DNA from: Streptomyces sp. Ru73
GTDB taxonomy: Bacteria > Actinomycetota > Actinomycetes > Streptomycetales > Streptomycetaceae
Length of the DNA: 64,000 bases
NCBI RefSeq assembly: GCF_002920575.1
Contig: NZ_PQSQ01000013.1
Span: forward strand, 53,168-117,167
Reading direction: 5' to 3'
Shown here piece by piece: positions 25,941-36,048 of this stretch (positions are counted from its first letter, which is position 1; each line of letters starts with the position of its first letter). Position numbers and translations under genes: made by a program. The notes under the pieces were generated by a model. The model saw nothing but the letters and a program-made list of their open reading frames with translations. It was not told the origin of the DNA and did no database searches.

Positions 25941-26381
25941 ATGACTGAATCTGTGGGAACCACGAACGGGACTCCGCACACGACCGGTACCGGACCTGCC
26001 GCACACGAGGCCTACTCCTTCGCCTGCATGAAGTGCGGGCACGGCTGGGAGCAGTCCTACGACATCGAGCACCACGTGGACGTGTCCGGTGAGCCCCGCG
26101 TCGTGTACTACGCCGACGGCGTGCGCGTCCCGTCACCACTGACCAGGCCCACCTGCCTCCAGTGCGGCGGACACATAGTCCGCATCATGCGGGCCGGTCA
26201 GGTTTCCATGGTCTCGGCCGCCGCCGAGCGGCTCTACTCACCGCGCAGGCCGCAGCCGACGACCGGCCCGGCCGGCGACGCCGGCGACTCCGGCGGCCGG
26301 GCCGACGGCGCGCCGCACCGCAGCGGCCACCACTGGCACCTGTCGGACCTGCTGCACCCCTTCCAGCACCACCGCAGGTGA
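25941..26381 (+). CDS. Zinc-ribbon protein of unknown function
   Basis: A 146-residue soluble protein. Two CxxC pairs (Cys29/Cys32 in CMKCGHGW and Cys72/Cys75 in CLQCGGH) should bind one zinc ion as a ribbon. The C-terminus is Gly/Pro-rich and then His-rich (HRSGHHWHLSDLLHPFQHHRR). ATG 25941 has an ideal GAGGAG site. It is not recognised as a characterised family, though it seems conserved in this place in Streptomyces. Roles in nucleic-acid binding or metal handling are conceivable but unproved. Confidence 0.82.
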   Translation: MTESVGTTNGTPHTTGTGPAAHEAYSFACMKCGHGWEQSYDIEHHVDVSGEPRVVYYADGVRVPSPLTRPTCLQCGGHIVRIMRAGQVSMVSAAAERLYSPRRPQPTTGPAGDAGDSGGRADGAPHRSGHHWHLSDLLHPFQHHRR

Positions 26382-26448
26382 ACGAGCGGGCGGCCGTCGC
26401 GGGGCGCCCGTCAGAGGGCGTGCGCCGCCTCCCTCGTAGGATCGCGGC

Positions 26449-27318
26449 ATGAGCTCCAAGGACGCACCGCCGCCGCTGCCCGAACCGCTCGGGGTCTCCG
26501 TGGCGGACTCGCACACCCACCTGGACATGCAGTCGGGCACGGTCGAGGAGGCACTGACCAAGGCCGCGTCCGTCGGCGTGACGACGGTGGTACAGGTGGG
26601 CTGCGACGTGAACGGCTCGCGCTGGGCCGCGGAGACCGCCGCCGCGTACGACGCGGTGCACGCAGCGGTGGCGCTGCATCCGAACGAGGCGCCCCGCATC
26701 GTCCTCGGCGACCCCGACGGCTGGAGCCGTCAGGGAGCGCGGGAGCCCGGCGGCGACGCGGCGCTGGACGAGGCGCTCGCGGAGATCGACGCGCTCGCCG
26801 CGCTGCCGCACGTCCGCGGCGTCGGCGAGACCGGCCTGGACCACTTCCGCACCGGCCCGGAGGGCATGGCCGCGCAGGAGCGGTCCTTCCGCGCGCACAT
26901 CGAGATCGCCAAGCGGCACGGCAAGGCGCTGGTCATCCACGACCGCGAGGCCCACGACGACGTGCTGCGGGTGCTGCGCGAGGAGGGCGCGCCCGAGCGG
27001 ACCGTCTTCCACTGCTACTCCGGCGACGCGGAGATGGCGAAGGTGTGCGCCGAGGCGGGCTACTTCATGTCCTTCGCCGGCAACGTCACCTTCAAGAACG
27101 CCCAGCCGCTGCGGGACGCGCTCGCCGTCGCCCCGCCGGAGCTGGTGCTGGTGGAGACCGACGCGCCGTTCCTCACGCCCGCGCCGTACCGCGGTCGGCC
27201 TAACGCGCCGTACCTCATTCCGGTCACGCTCCGGGCCATGGCCGAGGTGAAGGGCATGGACGTGGACGCGCTGGCCACGGCCGTCGCGGCCAACACGGCG
27301 CGGGCTTTCGACTACTGA
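26449..27318 (+). CDS. tatD: TatD family hydrolase
   Basis: A 289-residue TIM-barrel metal hydrolase of the TatD/YcfH family, usually ascribed DNase or repair activity. Metal ligands are visible in SHTHLD (His22 and His24), VGETGLDHF, LVIHDREAHDD, VFHCYSGD and VETDAPFLTPAPYRGRPN. The length is normal. It is 102 bp upstream of rpfB on the same strand, part of a widely conserved tatD-rpfB-rsmA-ispE order. Confidence 0.95.
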   Translation: MSSKDAPPPLPEPLGVSVADSHTHLDMQSGTVEEALTKAASVGVTTVVQVGCDVNGSRWAAETAAAYDAVHAAVALHPNEAPRIVLGDPDGWSRQGAREPGGDAALDEALAEIDALAALPHVRGVGETGLDHFRTGPEGMAAQERSFRAHIEIAKRHGKALVIHDREAHDDVLRVLREEGAPERTVFHCYSGDAEMAKVCAEAGYFMSFAGNVTFKNAQPLRDALAVAPPELVLVETDAPFLTPAPYRGRPNAPYLIPVTLRAMAEVKGMDVDALATAVAANTARAFDY

Positions 27319-27420
27319 CCCCTTTTCCGCGGTCACGTACCGTATCCGTACGACTTTGGTGAGTGATCGGCTCTCCGCTACATTCCGGCCCGTCAACCGG
27401 TCCTGGGCACGTGGAGCGTC

Positions 27421-28953
27421 GTGAGTCATTCGCAGCGATACGGATACGCCCCGGCGTACGCGCCTCCGCAGGCGTACGGCCGGCCGGAGGAGCCCGCGAC
27501 CCAGGAGTACGGGCCGTACGGGCCCCTCGAAGAGGCGCAGGTGTACGACACGTACGCCGCGGCCCGCGCGGCCCGGTCGTACGACGGCTACGACGCCTAC
27601 GGGGCCCACGACGCGTACGAGGCCCACCCGCCGCAGTCGCACATCCCGCAGGCGTACGTCCCGCAGCCGTACGCACCGGACCCGTACCCGCCGCAGCCCC
27701 GCGTCCCCGAGCCGCCGGAGCCGGTGCTGAGCGAGCCGCCGGCGTACGAGGCGGAGCCGGCGGACCCCGGCCCGGGCTCGGCCGGCCGCCGGCAGGACAG
27801 CAGGGCCGGAGGACGGGCCGCCGCCCGGCGCGCGGCCCGCCGCAAGCGGTTCGTCGAGCGCCCCGAAGGGCTGCGCAAGCTGGTCCCGCAGGCGCTGGTC
27901 GTGGCGTTCCTCGCGGGCGGCACCACCGCCTTCGTCGCACACGACAAGGCGGTCCGGCTCACCGTGGACGGCGACCCGCGGCTGCTGCACACCTTCGCCG
28001 GGGACGTCGGCGACCTGCTCGCGGCCGAGGGCGTGCCGGTCGGCCCGCACGACATCGTCGCGCCCGGCGAGGACGCCGCGCTGGCCAGCGGCGACGAGGT
28101 CGCCGTGCGCTACGGGCGGCCCGTCGTCCTCACCCTGGACGGGCACCGCCGCACCGTGTGGACCACCGCCCGCACCGTCGAGGGCGCGCTGCGCCAGCTG
28201 GGCGTGCGGGCCGAGGGCGCCTACCTCTCCGCCTCGCGCTCGCTGCCCATCGCCCGGCACGGCATCGAGCTGGCCGTCCGCACCGAGCGCACGGTGACCT
28301 TCATGGCCGACGGGCACGCCCGCACCGTCCGCACCAACGCCGCCACCGTGCGCGCCGCGCTCGACCGGGCCGGCATCGCGCTGCGCGGCCAGGACACCAC
28401 CTCCGTACCGCTGGACAGCTTCCCGCGCGAGGGCCAGACCGTCTCCGTGCTGCGCGTCACCGGCACCCGCGAGGTCCGCGACGAGCCGATCGCCTACGAG
28501 ACGCGGCGCATCGCCGATCCCACGCTCATGAAGGGCACCGAGTCGGTGGTCCAGCCCGGCCGGCCGGGCATGCGCCGGGTCACCTACCAGCTGCGCACCG
28601 TCAACGGCGTACGGCAGCGGCCGCGGCTGCTGCGCCAGGAGGTGCTGCGCGTCTCGCGCCCCGAGGTGGTGCACGTGGGCACCGCTCCCGTGCCCGCCGG
28701 CGTGGCCGGCGCCGACCACCTGAACTGGCGGGGCCTCGCCCAGTGCGAGACGGGCGGCCGGGCCGACGCGGTCGATCCCACGGGCACGTACGGCGGGCTG
28801 TACCAGTTCGACCGGGCCACCTGGCACTCGCTCGGCGGGTCCGGCGCCCCGCAGGACGCGCCCCCCGAGGAGCAGACCTACCGGGCCAAGAAGCTGTACG
28901 TCAGCCGGGGGGCGAGCCCGTGGCCGGTGTGCGGCCGTAAGCTTCACCAGTGA
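27421..28953 (+). CDS. rpfB: Resuscitation-promoting factor RpfB
   Basis: A 510-residue membrane-anchored muralytic enzyme acting in spore germination and growth. Residues 1-120 are cytoplasmic, rich in Tyr/Pro/Ala (repeats like [17 protein letters not shown]). A basic stretch precedes the anchor helix at ~155-173. Three ubiquitin-like DUF348 domains follow, then a G5 domain (~345-430) and the Rpf catalytic domain (432-510) with Glu443 in CETGG and a Cys442/Cys504 pair. GTG 27421 has GTGGAG upstream. Its stop overlaps the rsmA start. Confidence 0.93.
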   Translation: MSHSQRYGYAPAYAPPQAYGRPEEPATQEYGPYGPLEEAQVYDTYAAARAARSYDGYDAYGAHDAYEAHPPQSHIPQAYVPQPYAPDPYPPQPRVPEPPEPVLSEPPAYEAEPADPGPGSAGRRQDSRAGGRAAARRAARRKRFVERPEGLRKLVPQALVVAFLAGGTTAFVAHDKAVRLTVDGDPRLLHTFAGDVGDLLAAEGVPVGPHDIVAPGEDAALASGDEVAVRYGRPVVLTLDGHRRTVWTTARTVEGALRQLGVRAEGAYLSASRSLPIARHGIELAVRTERTVTFMADGHARTVRTNAATVRAALDRAGIALRGQDTTSVPLDSFPREGQTVSVLRVTGTREVRDEPIAYETRRIADPTLMKGTESVVQPGRPGMRRVTYQLRTVNGVRQRPRLLRQEVLRVSRPEVVHVGTAPVPAGVAGADHLNWRGLAQCETGGRADAVDPTGTYGGLYQFDRATWHSLGGSGAPQDAPPEEQTYRAKKLYVSRGASPWPVCGRKLHQ

Positions 28954-29831
28954 CCAACAGCAGCACCGATGAGCCCGGCCCGCTCCTGGGCCCCGCCGAC
29001 ATCCGCGAACTGGCCGCGACGCTGGGCGTCCGCCCGACCAAGCAGAAGGGCCAGAACTTCGTCATCGACGCCAACACCGTCCGCCGGATCGTGCGGACGG
29101 CGGAAGTGCGCCCCGACGACGTGGTCGTCGAGGTCGGGCCCGGCCTCGGCTCACTGACCCTGGCGCTGCTGGAGACCGCGGACCGGGTCACCGCCGTGGA
29201 GATCGACGACCTGCTGGCCGCCGCGCTGCCCGCGACGGTCGAGGCCCGGCTGCCGGAGCGCGCCGGCCGCTTCGCGCTGGTCCACTCCGACGCGATGAAG
29301 GTCACCGAGCTGCCGGGCCCGCCGCCCACCGCGCTCGTCGCCAACCTCCCGTACAACGTCGCGGTCCCTGTCCTCCTGCACATGCTGGCCACGTTCCCGA
29401 CCATCGAGCGCACCCTCGTCATGGTCCAGGCCGAGGTCGCCGACCGGCTCGCGGCCCGCCCCGGCAACAAGGTCTACGGCGTCCCGTCGGTCAAGGCGAA
29501 CTGGTACGCCGAGGTCAAGCGGGCCGGCGCCATCGGCCGCAACGTCTTCTGGCCCGCGCCCAACGTCGACTCCGGACTGGTCTCCCTCGTCCGCCGCGAC
29601 AAGCCGCTGGAGACCACCGCCAGCCGGGACGAGGTCTTCGCCGCCGTGGACGCGGCCTTCGCGCAGCGCCGTAAGACGCTGCGCTCCGCGCTCGCCGGCT
29701 GGGCCGGTTCGGCCGCCGCGGCCGAGGCCGCGCTGGTCGCCGCCGGCGTCTCGCCGCAGGCCCGCGGCGAGTCCCTGACCGTCGAAGAGTTCGCCCGCAT
29801 CGCCGAGCACAAGGAAGCCGCAGCCCAGTGA
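28950..29831 (+). CDS. rsmA: 16S rRNA dimethyladenosine transferase RsmA (KsgA)
   Basis: A 293-residue SAM-dependent enzyme that dimethylates A1518 and A1519 of 16S rRNA. Motifs: [10 protein letters not shown] at the N-terminus, SAM-binding [17 protein letters not shown], and the catalytic NLPYNVAVP. The GTG start overlaps the rpfB stop and the stop overlaps the ispE start, giving a coupled three-gene operon. Confidence 0.96.
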   Translation: MTNSSTDEPGPLLGPADIRELAATLGVRPTKQKGQNFVIDANTVRRIVRTAEVRPDDVVVEVGPGLGSLTLALLETADRVTAVEIDDLLAAALPATVEARLPERAGRFALVHSDAMKVTELPGPPPTALVANLPYNVAVPVLLHMLATFPTIERTLVMVQAEVADRLAARPGNKVYGVPSVKANWYAEVKRAGAIGRNVFWPAPNVDSGLVSLVRRDKPLETTASRDEVFAAVDAAFAQRRKTLRSALAGWAGSAAAAEAALVAAGVSPQARGESLTVEEFARIAEHKEAAAQ

Positions 29832-30754
29832 CCGCGCCCCGCACCGCCACCGACACCGCCGCCGTCACCGTCCGCGTCCCCGCCAAGGTCAACGTCCAGC
29901 TGGCCGTCGGCGCCGCGCGCCCCGACGGCTTCCACGACCTGGCCAACGTCTTCCTCGCGGTCGGCCTGTACGACGAGGTCACCGCGGCCCCCGCCGACAC
30001 CCTGACGCTCACCTGCGAGGGGCCGGACGCGGACCAGGTGCCGCTGGACCGCACCAACCTCGCCGCGCGCGCCGCCGAGCTGCTGGCCGCCCGGCACGGC
30101 ATCGAGCCCCGCGTCCATCTGCACATCGCCAAGGACATCCCGGTCGCCGGCGGCATGGCGGGCGGCAGCGCGGACGGCGCGGGCGCGCTGCTCGCCTGCG
30201 ACGCCCTGTGGGGGACCGGCGCGAGCCGCGAAGAGCTGCTGGAGATCTGCGCCGAGCTGGGCAGCGACGTGCCGTTCAGCCTGGTCGGCGGGGCCGCGCT
30301 GGGCACCGGACGGGGCGAGCAGCTGACGCCGCTGGAGACCGGCGGCACCTTCCACTGGGTCTTCGCCGCCGCGGACGGCGGGCTGTCCACGCCCGCGGTC
30401 TACCGCGAGTTCGACCGGCTCACCGAGGGCACCGGCGTACCGGCGCCCGAGGCGTCGCCCGCCCTGCTGGACGCGCTGCGCACGGGCGACACGGCCGCGC
30501 TGGCCAAGTCCGTCGCCAACGACCTGCAGCCGGCGGCCCTCTCGCTCTTCCCCTCGCTCGCCACGACCCTGGAGGCGGGCACCCGGGCCGGCGCGCTGGC
30601 CGCCCTGGTCTCCGGCTCCGGGCCGACCACGGCCTTCCTCGCCGCTGACCGGGCGGGCGCCGACCGGGTCGCCGAAGCCCTGCTGGCCTCCGGCACCTGC
30701 CGCTCGGCCCGGGTCGCGGCCGGCCCGGCACCGGGCGCCACGGTCATCGGCTGA
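29828..30754 (+). CDS. ispE: 4-diphosphocytidyl-2-C-methyl-D-erythritol kinase IspE
   Basis: A 308-residue GHMP kinase in the MEP pathway of isoprenoid synthesis. It phosphorylates the 2-hydroxyl of CDP-methylerythritol. Visible features: [14 protein letters not shown] at the N-terminus, the ATP loop [34 protein letters not shown] and the C-terminal [11 protein letters not shown]. It is translationally coupled to rsmA and ends at a strong terminator. Confidence 0.96.
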   Translation: MTAPRTATDTAAVTVRVPAKVNVQLAVGAARPDGFHDLANVFLAVGLYDEVTAAPADTLTLTCEGPDADQVPLDRTNLAARAAELLAARHGIEPRVHLHIAKDIPVAGGMAGGSADGAGALLACDALWGTGASREELLEICAELGSDVPFSLVGGAALGTGRGEQLTPLETGGTFHWVFAAADGGLSTPAVYREFDRLTEGTGVPAPEASPALLDALRTGDTAALAKSVANDLQPAALSLFPSLATTLEAGTRAGALAALVSGSGPTTAFLAADRAGADRVAEALLASGTCRSARVAAGPAPGATVIG

Positions 30755-30761
30755 GCGCGTA

Positions 30762-30793
30762 CGGCGGGCCGGAAGCGGACGTCCGGCCCGCCG
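30762..30793. terminator. Hairpin between ispE and a convergent hydrolase gene
   Basis: Perfect 12-bp arms (30762-30773 and 30782-30793) with an 8-nt loop in a 62-bp gap. Probably bidirectional. Confidence 0.75.
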
Positions 30794-30816
30794 CTAGGCG
30801 GTACCGGCAGGCCCGG

Positions 30817-31548
30817 TCAGCCCGCCGCGCGGGCGAGGAGCTCGGCGGTGCCGCGGCCGGCCCGGAGCACGTCCTCGTCGGCGGTGCCGACGCAGCGGTT
30901 CCGCGCGGGGTCGTACGCGGTCATGATCACCCCGGCGTGGTCGGCGGCGGACTCGGCGAGCGTCACCGGCAGCTCCCGCGCACGCAGCGCGTCCGCCAGG
31001 TCGCGGGAGTGCTGCGCGGGCACCACGGGGTCCGTGCTGCCGTGCGCCAGGAGGACGGGAGCGGCCGGTACCGCGCCCGCCGCGATCCGCTCCAGCGCGG
31101 GGGCCCCGCCGAACCGGTCCGGTATGTCGAACCGGCCCGCGATGCCGACCACGGCCGACGGCCGCCACCCGCCGACGGCGTCCGGGTCCAGCACGGCGCC
31201 CACCGCGGACGTCGCGCCGGTCGACCAGCCGGCCAGCACCGTCCGCTCCGGGTCGGCGCCGTGCCGGGCCGCCTGCTCCCGGACGTACGCCAGGGACTCC
31301 AGCAGGTGCGCACGGCCCCGGTCCTCGGCGTCCGGGCGCCAGTCCGGGACGAACACCACGGCACCCAGCGCGGCGGCCGCGCGGGCCAGCGGCGCCAGCA
31401 CGTCCCGCTCGTCCGGGCCGATGCCGTGCCAGAGCAGGACGGCCGGGGGCGGCACGGCCGCTGCGGCCGGCCGGTACACGTCCAGGAGTTTGCCGCCCGG
31501 CCCGTAGGGCAGCCCGGCTTCGACGTCCACTTCGAGATCGACTGTCAT
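30817..31548 (-). CDS. Alpha/beta hydrolase
   Basis: A 243-residue alpha/beta-hydrolase, esterase-like. The oxyanion HGIG is at residues 41-44, nucleophile elbow GWSTGA has Ser109, the acid is probably in HGSTDPVVP and the catalytic His in ADHAGV. ATG 31548 (MTVDLEVDVEAG) is taken; the frame extends further upstream with Ala/Pro/Arg-rich sequence that looks non-coding. No signal peptide. Unlinked to the neighbouring ispE operon, to which it is convergent. The substrate is unknown. Confidence 0.85.
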   Translation of the reverse strand: MTVDLEVDVEAGLPYGPGGKLLDVYRPAAAAVPPPAVLLWHGIGPDERDVLAPLARAAAALGAVVFVPDWRPDAEDRGRAHLLESLAYVREQAARHGADPERTVLAGWSTGATSAVGAVLDPDAVGGWRPSAVVGIAGRFDIPDRFGGAPALERIAAGAVPAAPVLLAHGSTDPVVPAQHSRDLADALRARELPVTLAESAADHAGVIMTAYDPARNRCVGTADEDVLRAGRGTAELLARAAG

Positions 31549-31762
31549 GGCGGCGACGCTAGCAAGGCCGCAGGCCGCGGCCCCCGGGCGGTCAGGAGCC
31601 GGCGCCGGCCGGTGCGCCGCGGACCGCCCGGCGGCGGGCACATGCGTACGGCCGCTCAGACCGTCGGGTGCCGTCGTGCGGTACCACCGCGGACGTGATG
31701 CGGGTGTGACCGGCGTGCCGGACTAGGCTGGAAGGCCGACCGATGCGAAGCGCAGGAGTGAG

Positions 31763-33559
31763 ATGGCCGCGAACCTCGTCAATCTGGAAGCCGTCAGCAA
31801 GGCGTACGCGCTGCGCACGCTGCTGGACGGCATCTCCCTCGGCGTCAACGAGGGCGACCGGATCGGCGTCGTCGGCCGCAACGGTGACGGCAAGACGACC
31901 CTGATCCGCATCCTCGCCAAGCTGGAGCCCGCGGACGGCGGCCGGGTCACGCACGCCGGCGACCTGCGCCTGGGCGTGCTCACCCAGCACGACTCGCTCG
32001 ACCCCGAGGCGACCGTCCGGCACGAGGTGATCGGCGACCTCGCCGACCACGAGTGGGCCGGCAACGCCAAGATCCGCGACGTGCTGACCGGCCTCTTCGG
32101 CGGCCTGGACCTGCCGGGCTTCCCGCAGGGCCTGGACACCGTCATCGGCCCGCTCTCCGGCGGCGAGCGGCGCCGCATCGCGCTCGCGAAGCTGCTGATC
32201 GCCGAGCAGGACCTGATCGTCCTCGACGAGCCCACCAACCACCTGGACGTGGAGGGCATCTCCTGGCTGGCCCGGCACCTGCGGGAGCGGCGCTCGGCCC
32301 TCGTCGTCGTCACCCACGACCGGTGGTTCCTGGACCAGGTCTGCACCCGCATGTGGGACGTGCAGCGCGGCGACGTGCACGAGTACGAGGGCGGCTACAG
32401 CGACTACGTGTTCGCGCGCGCCGAGCGGGAGCGCATCGCCGCCTCCGAGGAGGCCAAGCGGCAGAACCTCATGCGGAAGGAGCTGGCCTGGCTGCGGCGC
32501 GGCGCCCCGGCCCGGACGAGCAAGCCGCGCTTCCGCATCGAGGCCGCCAACGAGCTGATCGCTGACGTGCCGCCGCCCCGCGACAACGCCGAGCTGATGA
32601 AGTTCGCCAGCTCCCGGCTGGGCAAGACGGTCTTCGACCTGGAGGACGTGACCGTACAGGCCGGGCCGAAGGTGCTGCTGAAGCACCTCACCTGGCAGCT
32701 CGGCCCCGGCGACCGGATCGGCCTGGTCGGCGTCAACGGCGCGGGCAAGACCTCGCTGCTGCGGGCGCTGGCCGACGCGGCGCGCACCCAGGGCGAGGCA
32801 CAGCCCGAGGCCGGGAAGATCGTCGTCGGGAAGACCGTGAAGCTGGCCTATCTCTCCCAGGAGGTCGCCGAACTGGACCCGACGTGGCGGGTGCTGGAGG
32901 CCGTGCAGCGGGTGCGCGAGCGGGTGGACCTCGGCAAGGGCCGGGAGATGACCGCGGGCCAGCTGTGCGAGAAGTTCGGCTTCACGAAGGAGAAGCAGTG
33001 GACGCCGGTCGGCGACCTCTCCGGCGGTGAGCGGCGGCGGCTGCAGATCCTGCGGCTGCTGATGGACGAGCCGAACGTGCTCTTCCTGGACGAGCCCACC
33101 AACGACCTGGACATCGAGACGCTGACGCAGCTGGAGGACCTGCTCGACGGCTGGCCCGGCTCGCTCATCGTGATCAGCCACGACCGGTACTTCATCGAGC
33201 GGACCACCGACCGGGTCTTCGCGCTGCTGGGCGATGGGGCGCTGCGGATGCTGCCGCGCGGCGTGGACGAGTACATCGAGCGGCGCGAGCGGATGGCGCA
33301 GGCCGCTGCCCCGGCGCCGGCGGCCGCCGCGCCCAAGCAGAAGTCCGCCGCCGTGGACCGGGCGACGCAGAAGGAGCTGCAGAAGATCGAGCGGCAGCTG
33401 GACAAGATCGGTACGAAGGAGGCGAAGCTGCACGCGCAGATCGCCGAGAACGCCACCGACTTCGCCAAGGTCGCCGAACTGGACGCGCAGTTGCGGGAGC
33501 TGACGGGCGAGAAGGACGAGCTGGAGATGCGCTGGCTGGAGCTGGCCGAGGACGCCTGA
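31763..33559 (+). CDS. ABC-F family ATPase
   Basis: A 598-residue soluble protein with two ABC domains and no membrane region, typical of ABC-F factors that act on the ribosome. Walker A sites are GRNGDGKTT and GVNGAGKTS; signatures LSGGERRRIAL and LSGGERRRLQI; Walker B LIVLDEPTNHLDVEG and LFLDEPTNDLDIET. The linker between domains (~225-285) is charged and helical, and a C-terminal coiled coil follows residue ~540. A housekeeping, EttA/Uup-like role is more likely than resistance, but a resistance function cannot be excluded. GCAGGAG precedes the ATG. Confidence 0.92.
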   Translation: MAANLVNLEAVSKAYALRTLLDGISLGVNEGDRIGVVGRNGDGKTTLIRILAKLEPADGGRVTHAGDLRLGVLTQHDSLDPEATVRHEVIGDLADHEWAGNAKIRDVLTGLFGGLDLPGFPQGLDTVIGPLSGGERRRIALAKLLIAEQDLIVLDEPTNHLDVEGISWLARHLRERRSALVVVTHDRWFLDQVCTRMWDVQRGDVHEYEGGYSDYVFARAERERIAASEEAKRQNLMRKELAWLRRGAPARTSKPRFRIEAANELIADVPPPRDNAELMKFASSRLGKTVFDLEDVTVQAGPKVLLKHLTWQLGPGDRIGLVGVNGAGKTSLLRALADAARTQGEAQPEAGKIVVGKTVKLAYLSQEVAELDPTWRVLEAVQRVRERVDLGKGREMTAGQLCEKFGFTKEKQWTPVGDLSGGERRRLQILRLLMDEPNVLFLDEPTNDLDIETLTQLEDLLDGWPGSLIVISHDRYFIERTTDRVFALLGDGALRMLPRGVDEYIERRERMAQAAAPAPAAAAPKQKSAAVDRATQKELQKIERQLDKIGTKEAKLHAQIAENATDFAKVAELDAQLRELTGEKDELEMRWLELAEDA

Positions 33560-33570
33560 CCGCGACCGGC

Positions 33571-33600
33571 CTCCGCGCGGCCCCCGTACGGCGTGCGGAG
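33571..33600 (+). terminator. Possible terminator after the ABC-F gene
   Basis: CTCCGCGC and GTGCGGAG form an 8-bp stem (one G-U pair) with a 14-nt loop, 12 bp past the stop. There is no T-tract, so support is modest. The remaining ~230 bp to the next gene hold its promoter region. Confidence 0.45.
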
Positions 33601-33830
33601 ACCGCGTAACGGCCGCGTCGCAGGTGTGTCCCGGGCCGGTCTCGCCCTTGTGGAGGGCGTGCACCGGCCCGGTGTGATGTGGGTGCCGAGTGATAAAAAG
33701 AACCCCCGCTCACATACCGTTGATTGCTGAGACTCATGTCCGATTCGCTCCTTCCCGGGGGGATGTACCGCCCGGGATCGCGGGGGAGGCCGGTCGGGCG
33801 CATGAGCCAGTGTGAAGAGGGATCTTCCCG

Positions 33831-35723
33831 ATGACGCAGCCGCCGCAGCCGCCACCACCGCCCGGTCAGCCGCCGTCCGGCGGTTTCGGCGCACCCCAGA
33901 ACCCGTCGTACGGCTACCCGCAGCAGCCCGGCCAGCAGCAGCCGCCGCAGCCGCCGAACCAGCCGCCGCAGCCCCCGGCCCAGCCGCCCCAGGCCCCGCC
34001 GCAGCCGCCGCAGGCTCCGGGGCAGCCGCCGCAGGCTCCGCCCCAGGCACCGCCGCAAGCACCGGGACAGCCGCCCCAGGCGCCCCCGCCCGGTCCGTAC
34101 GGCGCGCAGCCCGGATACGGCTACCCGGCCCAGGGCCCCGGCTACGGCTACCCGCAGCAGCCCGGTCAGCCCGGCCAGCCCGGCGCCCCCGGCCCGTACG
34201 GCAACGCCTACGCGCCCACCACGCAGTACCCCGGCCCCGGCATGCCCCCGCAGGGCGGCGGCGACCAGAAGCGCACCCGCATGATGATCATCGTGGCGGC
34301 CGTGGTCGCGGTCGCGCTGATCATCGGCGGCGGCGTGTGGTTCGCCAGCAGCGGCGGTGACGAGCCCGGCCCCGACGGCAAGGGCTCCAGCCAGGGCGGC
34401 ACCGGCGGCAAGGGCACGGACGGCCCGGTCGCGCTCAAGGGCGGCAAGGTCGCGCTGAACCCGGAGACCAAGCCCGCCAGCTCCACCGGCAAGCTGCTCT
34501 TCAACGTCCCGTTGCCCTCCCCGGAGAAGTCCGTGGTGGGCCTCAACGGCGCCTGGGCGACGGCCACGACGTACGCCAAGGTCAGCAAGGCCGAGATCGT
34601 CGGCTACGACCTGGACGCGAAGAAGCCGAAGTACAAGCTCCCGATGGACGGCATCATCTGCGGCGCCTCGCAGTACGCCACCGAGGAGGGCAAGGCCGCC
34701 GTCGTCTTCGAGGCCGGTCCGCGCAAGGGCGAGAACGAGCGGGAGCCCTGCAGCCGGATCGCGCTGCTGGACATCGATTCCGGCAAGTTCGACTGGCAGA
34801 AGACGATGCCCGGCGGCTCGCAGGCCTCCAGCCTCGGCATGGGCGTCACCTTCAGCCAGGGCGCGGTCGTCGCCTCCTGGCCGGGCAACGGCGAGGCCGC
34901 GTACGACATCTCCGGCAAGGAGCTGTGGCACAAGCGCGACAACGGCAACGACGCCTCGATGCAGTGCCTGGACCGGGGTATCGGCGGCGGCAAGAAGCTG
35001 GTCGCGATCCTGCGCTGCGGTGAGTACGGCTCGCAGACCACGCAGGTCCAGGAGATCGACCCGGCCACCGGCAAGCCGAAGTGGACGTACGACGCGCCCA
35101 AGGGTGTGCAGAGCGCCGAGGTGGTCTCCACCAACGGCCCGGTCGTCATCGGCATCGCCGCGGGCGAGGCCAGTATCACGGACATGGTCGTCATCGACGA
35201 CTCCGGCAAGCAGCAGGCACAGATCTCGCTGCAGGACGACAAGTACAAGCCCAACTGCGGCATCAGCGGCGGCGTGGAGCGGTGCTTCACCGCGACCGCG
35301 GACGACAAGTACCTCTACATGCCGTCCAAGTCGCACGACGCGGTCGGCGGCGACTCCTTCTCCGAGCAGAACGAGATCGTGGCCTTCGACCTGAAGACCG
35401 GCTCCGCCACCTGGAAGGCGTCCTCGGAGGTCGACCAGGAGATCGTGCCGATCCGCATGGCCGGCGACAAGCTCATCGCCTACCAGGACGGTTACAGCGA
35501 GAAGGGCGGCCAGGTCGTCAGCATCGACCCGGCCGCGCAGGGCAAGAAGACGGTCTTCCTCAACCTCCCGAAGGAGACCGCCGACGCGGCCCGCAGCCTG
35601 CGCCCGGGCATGACCCGTGCGGTGTACGAGCACGGCCGGCTGTTCCTGAACCAGGACATCATGTCCGGCACGAAGTACGGCCTGGACGACGACAAGTACC
35701 TGGGCCTGGCGTTCGGCAGCTGA
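33831..35723 (+). CDS. Membrane-anchored PQQ-like beta-propeller protein
   Basis: A 630-residue protein of type II topology. Residues ~1-145 are cytoplasmic and almost entirely Pro/Gln/Gly (PPQAPPQ, PGQPPQ, GYGYPQQPG repeats). A single helix (MMIIVAAVVAVALIIGGGVW) spans ~156-175. The external part has PQQ-propeller blades: SKAEIVGYDLDAKKPKYKLP, LLDIDSGKFDWQK, VQEIDPATGKPKWTYD, VAFDLKTGSATWKA. Such proteins may scaffold envelope complexes; the function is unknown. ATG 33831 follows GAGGGA. A strong terminator follows. Confidence 0.85.
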   Translation: MTQPPQPPPPPGQPPSGGFGAPQNPSYGYPQQPGQQQPPQPPNQPPQPPAQPPQAPPQPPQAPGQPPQAPPQAPPQAPGQPPQAPPPGPYGAQPGYGYPAQGPGYGYPQQPGQPGQPGAPGPYGNAYAPTTQYPGPGMPPQGGGDQKRTRMMIIVAAVVAVALIIGGGVWFASSGGDEPGPDGKGSSQGGTGGKGTDGPVALKGGKVALNPETKPASSTGKLLFNVPLPSPEKSVVGLNGAWATATTYAKVSKAEIVGYDLDAKKPKYKLPMDGIICGASQYATEEGKAAVVFEAGPRKGENEREPCSRIALLDIDSGKFDWQKTMPGGSQASSLGMGVTFSQGAVVASWPGNGEAAYDISGKELWHKRDNGNDASMQCLDRGIGGGKKLVAILRCGEYGSQTTQVQEIDPATGKPKWTYDAPKGVQSAEVVSTNGPVVIGIAAGEASITDMVVIDDSGKQQAQISLQDDKYKPNCGISGGVERCFTATADDKYLYMPSKSHDAVGGDSFSEQNEIVAFDLKTGSATWKASSEVDQEIVPIRMAGDKLIAYQDGYSEKGGQVVSIDPAAQGKKTVFLNLPKETADAARSLRPGMTRAVYEHGRLFLNQDIMSGTKYGLDDDKYLGLAFGS

Positions 35724-36048
35724 GGAACCCGCAGGCCCAGCGGCCCGGTCCGGCGGCCCCGTCCTACGAACCGTAGGGCGGGGCCGCCGTCGTACCGGGG
35801 GTAGCGGGGGGCACCGGCGCACGACGGCGGACGGTCCGTCGGGTGGCCGTCACGGGACCGGCAGCCACCGGAAGGAAATGATCGGCGACGGGCGGCATGT
35901 GGCCCAGAATGGCCGGGATTTCAGCATTCCGACGGGCTTCTGCCCGGTAGGGGGCGCACGATGTCGAACAAGCGTGTAGCTTCCGGATGCAAAGGGGCCC
36001 GGCGAAGGGCCGGGGGGCTGGGATCGCCGGGGAATGGGGGGTGGCTGA
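35724..36048. other. Intergenic region before the atypical response regulator
   Basis: No gene is convincing. The first part holds the terminator at 35751-35789. Further on there is a small hairpin CGGGC-TTCT-GCCCG at 35933-35946 and, near 35960-36048, G-rich leader sequence likely to contain the promoter and 5' end of the regulator gene. Confidence 0.5.
35751..35789 (+). terminator. Strong terminator after the PQQ-propeller gene
   Basis: 18-bp arms (35751-35768 and 35772-35789) with one mismatch and a 3-nt loop, 28 bp past the stop. Confidence 0.8.

Noticed and set aside
27319..27420. c-di-AMP (ydaO) riboswitch before rpfB
   Set aside because: Such a switch is known for another Streptomyces rpf gene, but this 102-bp gap is too short and lacks its conserved elements.
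26185..28947. Very long open frame on the minus strand (over 900 codons) opposite tatD and rpfB
   Set aside because: It lies antisense to genes with clear motifs; long antisense frames arise from high third-position G/C. Its composition (Arg, Gly, Val, His) has no domain signature.
35961..36048. Possible small gene starting MSNKRVASGCKG before the response regulator
   Set aside because: It has no ribosome site and runs in a different frame into the regulator; composition is that of leader DNA.
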